Of a stretch of 64,000 bases of DNA, positions 1-9,965 are shown in pieces. The translations under genes were made by a program, and so were the position numbers. The notes below the pieces were generated by a model that saw only the letters and a list, made by a program, of their open reading frames with translations, did no database searches and had not been told where the DNA came from. The DNA comes from Malachius bipustulatus (lineage: Eukaryota; Arthropoda; Insecta; Coleoptera; Melyridae), in the NCBI GenBank assembly GCA_910589415.1, contig OU342633.1:41546210-41610209 (forward strand), read 5' to 3'. Within the stretch, counting starts at the first letter, position 1, and every line of letters starts with the position of its first letter.

Positions 1-320
1 TCGGACTTAATTGTCTATAAGAGGGTTCCAGTGAGAAAGAAGAATGTTAAGATAATTATTGTCATAATAAAAAAGTGTTTGGGGGATCGACCAGTTTTTT
101 GGCACAAAGAAAGAGCGACACTAACTGATAAAATTTACAAAATAACCACCACTGAATGCATTCGACAGCTCGTTTTAGTATTAATTTAGTAGACTTTGAA
201 GAGCATGACAGCTCTGATGAGTGCTGCATAGTTGGTTATTCGATCCAGTAGTGTCTATCTTGTGTTCACTGAGGTGTTCACTTTTGTTTTGTAAAAATAA
301 TTACTTGACACTTTGACGAT
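1..320. other. No feature recognised
   Basis: AT-rich sequence with no open frame, repeat or RNA signal that I can support. Confidence 0.5.
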
Positions 321-1289
321 CAGACGTATAAAGGTTGTTGAATAACTCGTGGAAAAAAACAACAACGTATTGCAATAATTTCTTTTAAAGTGTGATCACA
401 TTGAACTGACTTTTCGGAAACACTCGGAAACACTTTGAAAATGTCAAAGGTCGAGAAATCGCAGATAAAATCATCAATTTTTCAACAAAACTTATTATGG
501 TGACGTTGAAATTCCGTTAGAATTTTTTGGCGGTGTCAAAATAAAGACAACACCTGGGGCTCGAACCCGGTTATACAAAAATAGCAAAAAAATCAAAACT
601 GTGACTTTTTTAACGTCAAAGTCAAAAGTTCGAGGGGAAAAATCAGCCATTTTGGCCTCATTGTTGCAAAGCCATTTTTGAAATTCTAGCGAGAAAAATT
701 GAAAATTGTGACAAAAGAATCCTTTGGCTACCTCGCAAAAGTAGTCCCCGAGTCGCGACATGCAAAAATCGCGAAAAAATTCAGTTTTTACTGATTTTCT
801 CGAATTTTGTAACGAATTTGGCGAGATTTTTTAAGACAAAAAGTCAATTTCGGTCCTTTATTGTGGATAACTCTCGTATCTGTTTTAAATTGCCTGGCAA
901 GACCACGTGTACTGATACCAGGGTTTGCTTCTACGATGTTCTTCGAGTTCCGACGTCGTAACAGACTTCACTTCAAGTCAAATTGTGGTGACAATGTTAC
1001 AACTGCCTTTAAAAACCAGCACGGACAAAGAAAGGGCAACAAAATTGAAAGACATTTGGAAAAATCCTAACTTGCTGGCGCCAATGTTGCCAATTGTAAA
1101 TTTTTTCTCGCCACTATTTTGCATGCATTTTGTAAATGTATTTTATTGCGTTTAACCGCTACTTTTATACAAAGCTTCTAAAAAATTTTTAGCCGGAAGT
1201 GTCTCTCCCGCCATTAAGGCTAAACAGCTACTAGGTGGCCAAAGCCATGTAAATGGAAAACCACCTGATTATAATTTTCAGAGCACAAC

Positions 1290-1690
1290 ATGAGAGTACA
1301 AACGGAAAAATATGATGGACAGGCTACACGATCAGGTTAGCAACCGGCGCCATTCTGGATCCGGATCGGGTGGCGATCGGCCGAAACAATCAGCATGATA
1401 CTAGAAATGTCGCCGGGTTCAAAACGGTGTCCCACTTTAACTATACTGGGGTCACTATAGTAGCAAATAATGGAGGCTGCGAGGACGAAATAAGTAAACG
1501 TCTTGTCATGACTAGAACATCAACTGGCAAACTGGAGAAGAAGTAAACAAGAATATACCTAGATATTTTGGCCCTGTAACAAAGGAAAGTAATACGATGG
1601 AGCGGCTGATTGTGGAGGCCAATGTTCAGGACAAAAGAAACAGAAGACGATCTCTCACACGATGGACGAATTCATTTCTCAGACTGAAGA
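1290..1690 (+). pseudogene. Decayed LINE fragment, C-terminal part of an endonuclease/RT polyprotein
   Basis: Broken frames translate to stretches typical of the region after the RT domain of insect endonuclease-reverse transcriptase LINEs: a YTGVTI block followed by GGCEDEI, then about 40 codons on, FGPVTKESNTMERLIVE and RRSLTRWT. These correspond to the family patterns Y-(L/T)-G-x-x-I, G-x-x-x-E-I and the terminal GRSPTRW-like block. Several stop codons and frameshifts interrupt the frame, so this is a dead copy. It runs directly into a second, unrelated LINE fragment at about 1690. The family assignment is from remembered motif patterns, without a search. Confidence 0.55.
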
Positions 1691-3117
1691 ACACCTAGTT
1701 GGTGATCCAAAAAAAGGCGACAAAACTGAGATCTGCAGCTACAGGCAAATTAGCATCTAACTTTGGGAAAGCATTCGAGGAACTTTTGTGCAGAGTGTTG
1801 TATCCGCACGTTAAGCTGACCACTATTAACAACCCATTTACTTTTTCCCAATACGTTTCAGAGATTATCGACTATGGTTCCCAGGTTGATGTGGCGTATA
1901 TGGATTTTTTATGGCTTTTGATAGGGTAAACCATGACTTTGCTTCTTTCTGCCCTAATTAATTTTTTCACACATTATTTCTCCGACCGATCTCAGTATGT
2001 GTCGTGTCACGGCACTAACTCTTCCGATTATACGGTCAAGTCTCGTCTTTTTCAATGCTTGAAATTAGGTCCGCTGTCTTGACCTCAATCATCTTCTCTA
2101 TGCAGACGATTTAAAAATCTTCTGTGAGGTGAAGTCGCTTGGAGGTTGCCATAGATACCAACGCTCCCTTAACTATCTCAACACCTGGTGCTGTAATAAT
2201 CATTTACCATTAAACACTTCTAAGAGTTATGCTATATTTCCTATCCCACAGCCTTAAATATAAGATGCTCCAAGTATCGTATTCAATTGGGGATCACTCT
2301 CTTCAGAGGATATCTGAATTCAAAGACCTTGATATAATCTTTAGTCCCAATAGACTCTCTTCAATAGACATATTGAAAATACCTGCTCCTCTGCGTTTAG
2401 GGCACTAGGTTTCATTATTCGTAATACTTGGGATTTTAGAAACGTTACTACCCTCGCAACTCTACCTTCGTTCTGCCCAATATTGAAAACTATATTATTA
2501 TGCCCAATATTATCCTCATTTTGATCTTCTTTCTGAGTTTAACTTCAACAGTCTTGAAGTTAGACGTATGTACATCTCTGTACGTTTCCTGTTGGGTTTC
2601 CTGAACGAACGCATCGACTCTCCCGATATCCTTTCCCAGATTTCTTTCCATGCTCCCCAAGTTACACTTAGGTAACAACAACTTCTGTGAGCTCGAATCG
2701 CAAGGACAAATTCTCTTCAGTTTTCTCCATTGAATCGTATGCCGTATGTGTGACATTGCGAATAGGGGTGATGGAAACTTTAATTTGTTTTCATGTACCG
2801 CGGCGGACTTCAACTTACGCGATTCTTACTGCTGACGGCACCCAGTTCTTCAAGTCCTTAAGTTGCCTTTACTTTCATTTTGTTCTTTTTCTTTTCCTTT
2901 TCCATTTTTTTTTATCTTACCACGTGGAACTGATATAACCTGCCTCATCAGCTGGTGCTCGAGTAGTTACAAGTATTCTCCTTGATTTTTTTGCAACTTT
3001 ATATAATTATACATACAGTGTGACCCATTTGTTCTTGAAACACCCTGTAGAATCTTAATTTATGGTGCGATTTTGAAAAAATTCTTTTAAACCATAGAGC
3101 TTGATAAACTATATTTT

Positions 3118-3261
3118 TTCGTGCTCCGGGAGGTACGATAAAAAGGGGGTCCCGACTGCATCACAGCAGTCGTTAAGTTATGTCAGAGGCCCTTGGAGGC
3201 TACTTGAAAACTTCTGACACTTGGGCTTTACCACAGCCATACGATATTTATTTATTTATTT
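3118..3261 (+). mobile_element. Short SINE-like element (5'-truncated copy of the 59471 family)
   Basis: The segment starting TTCGTGCTCCGGGAGGTACG and ending in (ATTT)n is nearly identical to 59535-59673. It is flanked by an 11-bp direct repeat AACTATATTTT at 3107-3117 and 3262-3272, which is a clear target-site duplication. It sits in the left arm of the foldback element and is absent from the right arm, giving an internal empty-site control. This copy lacks the 5S-like box C seen in the longer copy, as expected of 5' truncation during retrotransposition. Confidence 0.8.
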
Positions 3262-3272
3262 AACTATATTTT
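3262..3272. repeat. Target-site duplication, right copy
   Basis: AACTATATTTT here repeats exactly at 3107-3117, bounding the SINE-like insertion. Confidence 0.8.
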
Positions 3273-4162
3273 GGGAGCAAAAAGTGTCTCATTCCTACAA
3301 AATCCAAGGCCTACTAGATCAGTGTTTACTTGTAAAATCTCAAAAATTCATATTAGCGATTTTTTTCGAAAAAAAAAAACTGGGCACGTCACGGGATTCA
3401 CCAGCCCTCAAAACGGTACTGTACCAAATTTTATTGGAAATGTCAGAGTAAAAAGGATCTTGTAGTTATTTTAAAAATTCATAATAATACTCCGAATTTT
3501 CATAAATTAATTTGAAAAAGGTCAAAAGCTATCGTAAGTAAAAATTAAAATTAAAAAAAAAAGTAAAAAAAAGTAAAAAAAAAAATAAATAAAAAAAAAA
3601 CAAAAAATAAATAAATAAATAAAAAATTATAATTAAAAAATTAAAGTACCTACATTATCATCAACTAGACGTACACTTTTTATTTTGTCTCTCTTGACCT
3701 TTTCGAATATAAATTAATGAAAATTCGGAGTTCTATTATGAATTTCTAAAATAACTGCAAGATCCTTATTACTCTGACATTTCCAATAAAATTTAGTACA
3801 GTACCGTTTTGAAGGCTGGTGAATCCAGTAGCGTGCACAGTTTTTTTCTAAAAAAATCGCAAATATGAATTTTTGAGTTTTTACAAGTAAACACTGATCT
3901 AGTAGGCATTGGATATTGTAGGAATGAGACGCTTTTTGCTCCCAAAATATAGTTTATCAAGCTCTATGGTTTAAAAGAAATTTCTTTAAAATCGCACCAT
4001 AAATTAAGATTCTACAGGGTGTTTCAAGAACAAATGGGTCACACTGTATATTTCTTTTTTTTTTTCTTTTTGCTTATATTTTGTAGTAAATTTATAATAA
4101 TTGTTGTAGTTTGTTGTACTTTTCCCCATCTGATATTAGCCATTGGCTTGTTGAAAGGAGTA

Positions 4163-4193
<31 letters not shown>

Positions 4194-4220
4194 TTTTCCA
4201 CGAGTTTTTCAACACCTGTA

Positions 4221-5296
4221 TAATTTTAATATAGTAATTTTTAATTTTTTTATTTAATCAGAATAAGTAGTGAGTATTTTCGTGATATTGAACCTCCATC
4301 ATGGAATTCAGTGTAATTTAATAACACCTAAGTTTTAACTTGCATACTGTATTATAATACATATTACCAAACGAATGGTAAACATATGATTAATAAAAAC
4401 TCGATCATTTATTATGCATGTATAACCGCATTACTTATTCTAGGTAACTAACTATGTATGAAAACTATATTTTGTGGTAGAATGAGTAAATAAAAACATA
4501 AAACCATAGCGCGTCCTTCCTATTTTACTTCACAGAAATGTTAGTAAGCTATATCGATACATTTATTTAGAAAAATGAGTAATTAAAACGATAAAAATAC
4601 TGCGAAATTTATTTATAAACCATAAGACATAAAATATAGTTTTTAAGAGTAAAAAAAAAAATTAATCTCAGCTTATACGCGATTTTTTGTAGGTATCCCT
4701 CATACAGTTATTACAAGCTAAAATGTTTTTTGTATTAATGTTGGAGTTAAAACTAAGACAAAATGTGTGTTGAGGGGGGGAGAGAATAATTTTATAAATA
4801 GTGCAATAATTTATAAACAAAAATATGAAAATACAAAAAATTAAGATAATTACATAAATAACGGCCACTCACACTTTACCTACCTACTACAATATTTTTA
4901 CACTGTTAGGTAGGTACATTTCATTTTCATCATAGTTTTATAATTTGTTGTTAAATTTTCGTGAAAATTACGACCTGGAATCTAAAGGTACCATGGAGCG
5001 AATAGGGGTGCTGGGAGGGGGTGGTAAAACTTTCACAGGAGAAATATCATTTATCACCGGTCTATTGAGGCTGATCTCAAACTAATGGGCCGTTCGAGAT
5101 TTGGCAAGAAATAATTTCCACAAATCATCAAATTGATAATGGGCCGTCTCAATGGTAGTTATTACAGTTTTAGCGAAGCAAATATCTCCCTTATTACCAA
5201 TTTCCATAGACTTCCACTAATATCCATGGTACTGTTAGAGACCCATGCGAACTCATAGTGTATGTGGTATACTTAACTGCGAATGGCCCCCCATCT
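4221..5296. other. AT-rich spacer, no gene seen
   Basis: Contains homopolymer runs and short A/T microsatellites. The open frame on the minus strand at 4668-4868 is hydrophobic because of its AT composition and has no recognisable domain. Confidence 0.5.
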
Positions 5297-7112
5297 ATGG
5301 GTGTTCCAACACTAGTGTCCACCCCAAAAATGAGGGCTGATTACAAAGATATCAACTTGAAATTCTCAGAAATTATGTATCTGGTGCAGGGTATGAAAAA
5401 AAACGGCCTCGCGACGCATTAACTTATAGATTTACTTAACTTACAAAGTTTTTTTTTTATTGGAAAATAATTGACGTTACTGTTAAACAGTTCATTTTGT
5501 TGTCGTTTATGATGGTTGTTATTTTACGATCTCCGAATTGGAGTCCATAAAATGTTGTAAGTTCTGCATTTTTGTTGATTTTTTAAGCTAATTAAAGAGA
5601 TAATTTTATTTTTTTCTGTAATCTTGTTTATTTTCCATGGCACGTGTCTTGATGGCGAAAAAACTAAAAATTTCAATAAATAGTGGAGAGGGTCTGTCAA
5701 AAAAAGGCTCCATCCGCCTTGGACTCGAGAATTTTTTTTGATTTTTTTTTATAAACCTCCATCCACCTCTCTTCATTTTGGTGGCATTTTCAAAAATTTA
5801 CCTAATCGACGCCCTGGCGGAGAAATGTGCATGCGAAGACATCGGCAATGGTTTTTTTGCACATAACTCGCTTAATTCAACTCTGAGCATAGTAAATGAT
5901 GAAGAATGAAATTCACAGACACACATCTAGCGTGTGTGTCTGTGAGAGAAGAAAGGAGAGGGAGTGCTAGGCTCCGCCCCCGGCTCTTGCTGCTCCGCGG
6001 CTAGATTAATTGGTTTACATATCACGTCCGCGTGCAGGCCCTAATTGAGATAGCGACATGGGGTAAGAAAATCTTGAAAGGGGACACTTATCCCTAAAAA
6101 ATGCCGGGTAGCGGAACCCGCTAACCCTAATCCTTGCCATTCTAAAGGTCCAAACGCGTTTGGTGACCCTGTGACCAATAATTAATAATGGTCCGATCGA
6201 GGTCTACTGGGGCTCAAATCAAAGATAAAAACAATTCCCGTCTGATGACGAAAAAATTTTTACCCTCACCCCCTTCTTTCATGGCAAAAAACCAGTTTTA
6301 AGAAAAAAAGGGGGGAGGGAAATCGGTTTTTCTGCGGGCATCTTGCCAATATTGGCGGAATCGAAAAAAAAGACCATTTTAAAGTAGGCATTCCAAAGTA
6401 TCATCTCCCATTGGTTGGGCCCGAGACCCCAATATTAGCGAAAGCTATATAGCAATTTGAATTTTAATCATGATTTTCCCTCCCCCTCCCCCTCTAATCG
6501 AGATAGCGACTTCAAAATTTCAGGCATCATTGATACACTGCTGTCTGTCGATGAAAAAAAAAATTAAGTCCCTAAGTCGATTTTTTCCATGCAAAACACG
6601 CGAACACGGACGGCGGTGTATTCGCACCGCGGCGGAACCCTGAAGAAAGGGCCTTAAAATTGAAAATGCGATATTTCGAGAACCGTTTGACCGATTTGGA
6701 CCAGTCAAAGTTCAAATTACGCGTCTTCGAGAGATATTTACTATGCTCAGAGTTGAATTAAGCGAGTTATGTGCAAAAAACCCATTGCCGATGTCTTCGC
6801 ATGCACATTTCTCCGCCAGGGCGTCGATTAAATTTTTGAAAATGCCATCAAAATGAAGAGGGGGTCCAACTTTATGAAAAAAAAAATAAAAAAAATTCTC
6901 GAGTCCAAGGCGTTTGAAAATTAGACCCTCTCTACTAAAATCAACGAACAAGAAAATGATTAACGACGTCGTGACGCTAATTAATTAACTTCCAAACCAA
7001 AGAAGCTGATCGAAGCTCTATTATGTGGTTCGCATATTTTCTTAAAATTTCAAATTAATATCTTTGTAATAAGTCGTAATTTTTGGGGTGGACTCTAATG
7101 TTGGGGCACCAT
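5297..7112. mobile_element. Foldback element or large inverted repeat, about 1.8 kb
   Basis: Two blocks are inverted copies. The outer block at 5297-5370 matches 7045-7112 and includes TCCACCCCAAAAAT. The inner block at 5680-5900 matches 6727-6955 and includes CGACGCCCTGGCGGAGAAAT. The left end reads GGGTGTTCCAACAC. The interior carries a GTGTGTGT-rich hairpin at 5920-5945 and two copies of a GAGATAGCGAC motif at 6046 and 6498. Open frames at 6712-6951 on the minus strand are arm shadows. No transposase was seen. Confidence 0.65.
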
Positions 7113-7824
7113 ACAATAATGATAAAAAAAATCGAAATGGTACCTATACCTACTTTATTAATTTTACGATGAATATTAATTCAATTTTCAAAATAAGAAT
7201 AATTATTAATTTTAAATGTAGAAAGTATGATATTTATTTATAAAATATAAAATTATTTATTTAGATACCTATATAAAAAATAAACTTATTTTATTTCCCT
7301 TTGATGTTAATACCTAATATGCTAATTAGCCGATTCTAATTATTTACCTACCCACTCATAATTTAGTTATAAAAATACATTCTCTATTGTAAAACAAAAC
7401 ATTTTGTTGCTCTTTTTATTATATATTATCACGTAATAATGCTTTTGTTTTGAATAATTTCATAGTTTCGCAGTCCCCTGGACTGCATCAGCAAATTAAA
7501 TTGCACGTCTAATCTAAAGAATAAAAATTCACTTTAAAATAAATTATGTACCTGCTTGTAAAAAATTATTAAATAAGGAAGGAATAAATAACTGTTATAA
7601 AGCTCTCTTTGATGACCTAACATTAGCAATAAATCATGCCTCGCAGATTATTTAATTAGACACCACAATCGTAAAATTTTAATTTCAAATTATGCAGCAG
7701 ATAAAATTTACACCGTTTTCGTTTTCATCGAAACACCAATATCAACTTTCATTTATTATAATTCGCTACAGATTTGCAACCAATAATTGAATAGAAATTC
7801 CTATAAAATTATTTACATACATAC
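7113..7824. other. Intronic or intergenic AT-rich sequence
   Basis: No open frame or repeat that I can support. If the exon at 7825-7902 is real, this would lie in a long intron leading out of the window. Confidence 0.4.
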
Positions 7825-7902
7825 CTCTATCTTGATCTGCCTGGGACGAATTCGGACTCGTGTCTTGATTTCTATTCACACCGACTGCTGGTTTGCTCTT
7901 AC
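7825..7902 (-). CDS. Candidate internal exon of an unidentified host gene
   Basis: On the minus strand a pyrimidine-rich tract and CAG acceptor precede the 78-base block, and GTATGT, a good donor, follows it. One frame is fully open and gives 25 complete codons, starting KSKPAVGVNRNQD, a polar, serine- and glutamine-rich peptide with no known domain. The exon begins with two bases and ends with one base of split codons, so it is symmetric and 26 codons long. The upstream exon may be the GC-richer block beginning at 8313, which ends in GTGAGT. However, joining the two places a stop just upstream in this frame, so either that exon is untranslated or another 5' exon is used. Further exons must lie beyond the left edge of the window. 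Confidence 0.35.
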
Positions 7903-8312
7903 CTGAAAAAAAATAAATCAAATTGTGTTTTCTCTTTCAAAAAATAATACGCACTAATAAAAAAATCCTTCCTAAATTCCAATATCTTCAGTAAGAAATT
8001 TTTTATCGTGAAATTATTGAAAAACTCCTACCAAAATAAAAAAGTAAGTAATACAAAAACCAACCTAATAGTAGGCGGCTGAAAAAATTCTAAACGCACC
8101 CAAACCGCACAACAATTAGGTGACCAGACCAAATCAGATTGGCGACAATCAAATCCAAATCAGACAAAGCCGATCAAAATAACTCGGAAATTCCCACCAC
8201 CCTCCTTCCGGTTGCGTTGCGATATTCCGCGACAACCGTTACTCAGTCACAGCTATCACATTCAATATAATAAAATCAATGCGTTAGAGTAACAGCAAGT
8301 AACAGTACTCAC

Positions 8313-8420
8313 GATGTTGCACGCATCACGAGTTCCGGGATAAACACGAGGGCAGGGCTGGTCGGCGGTGCGTGACTGGACGTCCGCTCCTTGGAACGGC
8401 AACAATGAACGCGATCACTG
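8313..8420 (-). promoter_or_regulatory. Candidate 5' untranslated exon and promoter of a minus-strand gene
   Basis: This block is clearly richer in G+C and CpG than its surroundings, as first exons often are. On the minus strand it ends in ACATC followed by GTGAGTACTG, a strong splice donor, 410 bases before the acceptor of the exon at 7825-7902. It carries a very short upstream frame (ATGCGTGCAACATC then a stop formed after splicing). Upstream on the minus strand, at 8420-8450, TTACATT and AATGTAA form a short inverted repeat. The transcription start cannot be placed from sequence alone. Confidence 0.3.
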
Positions 8421-9959
8421 TTACATTATTCTCACAATGTAACGCTTTAATAGACCTATTGATAGATAGGAAGATTCCGATAGGCTATGGATGACCATCG
8501 ATAAGTGACGTAATGCTATGGTACTTAAATAATACCATGAGATAATAATGACAAACTGTAGATATTCGGTAATGATACTATTGAAAATTCAATTAAAGTG
8601 TTTTCGATTACGTACGTCTGATTTGAAGGTAAGTATTTGTTTGTTATTGTTGGATAAATCACGCAAAGAGAGTTGTTAGATCACTGTGGGCCTCATATTA
8701 TTGAAATGTATGAGACCCCCCCAAACTGAAGATTTTTTGTGCACTTTGTATGGCAGATGATGTCATCGAGTATCATCATTACATACTCGATAATTTTCGC
8801 CAGCGCATAATCAAAATAATTCTGCAGAATTTCAATATCAAAAGGTCTGAACACCTGCAAAAGTCGCAAGTTCTTAAGGTATTATCATCTTGGAAGTATG
8901 TGCAACAGTACAGTTTATTCTTCGTTTTATGATACACTGGTGGGAGTGGTGGGCGCAATCAGATGGCAGAAATTACCTGACTAACAAGAATATCAAAGTA
9001 TAGTTAACAGATTACTCGTGTCCACGATCTCAGGAACCTTTAATCTAGCCTAGTCAATATTAAAAGGTTCTGCCAATTCCCATTTCTGTCGTCCAAAACA
9101 TATCGCCTCAAGTTCAAAAATTATTTTTTTGATCTTGATCATTCGATCATTTTTTTTGTGCGACTTACATTAACTATAATCTTATTATCACCTCCAGGTT
9201 ACCCCAAACGTGTAGCACATATACCAAGAACTACCCAAACCAGAAAAATCCTCCAGATTCATTTAAGGCATTGACTTTCTCCATTCTTCGTTTAAAAAAA
9301 TCAAAAGCAAAATCAAGCTCCACAACTTCTCTCGAGATTTTCGTTGATATCCTCAACAGCTATCCCTTCAAATACTATAAAATTGCTTCAATCAGGCCCA
9401 CTTGCGGTTAATCTAACGCTACAGTCATATTTGTTGCGCAGGTTCCCATACAGCTTATAGAGCTTTTAATATTCAAAAAATTCAACTCGCCGAAGATGTG
9501 ATTGCTTCCTTGAAGTGCGCATGCTCTCCTGCTCTAGTTTTACTTACCAAAAGCCCTATTACAGTGAGAAGTGTCTTAAAAAATAAGAACCAAGTACCTC
9601 AAAATCCGCGCGTCTTTCGACAATATAGGGTGTGCTCGTTCTTCTCGTTTGACCAAACTCTCGCGTCACTCTCGTTTATTCGAACACGTTATTAGAATCC
9701 TCATCATCATTGGCTAACAATCTCGTAATAAACTTTGCTAGCCGGCATTCATATTGTAGCCTTGATGGGGTGCTGTCATCGCTCCCAGGGATGAAAAATG
9801 TTCAAGAAAATTCTAATCTTGGCGAGATCCGGGGAGCTTTTATAGACCACGCAAATAGAGATTTTTTTTATTCCACGCGGAATAGCCCCTATAACTGCGA
9901 AGTTTTCTTCTCGAATTTTCCATTTTTGTTTTAATGAATAATTTAGCGCAAAAAATCGT
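8421..9959. other. Spacer, no gene supported
   Basis: Short open frames at 8750-8932 and 9498-9934 lack recognisable domains, splice signals or strong start context. Some of this may be decayed transposon, but I cannot name one. Confidence 0.4.
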
Positions 9960-9965
9960 TTTTTT

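Larger units (their letters stand above)
3014..4048. mobile_element. Foldback (long inverted repeat) element, about 1.0 kb
   Basis: The left arm (3014 to about 3525) and right arm (about 3693 to 4048) are inverted copies of each other, with termini TACAGTGTGACCC and its complement. The arms include a second internal CACCCTGTA motif at 3050. The spacer 3530-3690 is A-rich low-complexity sequence. The left arm is about 155 bp longer because a SINE-like element (3118-3261) was inserted. Open frames within the arms are mirror-image artefacts. No transposase is encoded, so any mobility depended on a partner element. Confidence 0.8.
1690..4193 (+). mobile_element. Decayed jockey-like LINE with RT fragments and (AAAT)n tail, split by a foldback insertion
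   Basis: The frame starting near 1695 reads PKKGDKTEICSYRQIS, then LYPHVK, QYVSEIIDYGSQVDVAYMDF, DRSQYVSCHGTNSS and a LYADDLKIF-like block near 2100. These are successive blocks of a jockey-type RT, ending with the thumb-region block FNSLEVRRMYISVRFLLG near 2545-2600. Many stops and frameshifts show it is inactive. The 3' UTR resumes after the foldback element at 3014-4048 and ends with CTTGTTGAAAGGAGTATT and an (AAAT)n microsatellite at 4163-4193, the usual tail form for such elements. The insertion order is therefore LINE first, then foldback, then SINE-like element. Confidence 0.6.
321..4220. repeat. Short outer inverted pair enclosing a nest of older elements
   Basis: About 29 bases at 323-352 (containing GAATAACTCGTGG) match, in inverted orientation with about three differences, the bases at 4192-4220 (containing CCACGAGTTTTTC). 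The right end reads CACCTGTATA and resembles the terminal motif of other foldback elements in the window. Everything between is decayed LINE sequence plus another foldback element, so this may be the outermost, oldest layer of a nest. The match is short and could have another origin. From 353 to about 1290 I see no gene; the open frames there are short and unconvincing. Confidence 0.35.

Noticed and set aside
495..761. Minus-strand box-B-like GGGTTCGAGCCCC at about 548-560, possible tRNA or SINE
   Set aside because: No box A at the right distance and no cloverleaf arms.
3140..3240. The SINE-like body as a host non-coding RNA gene
   Set aside because: The second copy at 59537 and the target duplications show that it is an inserted repeat.
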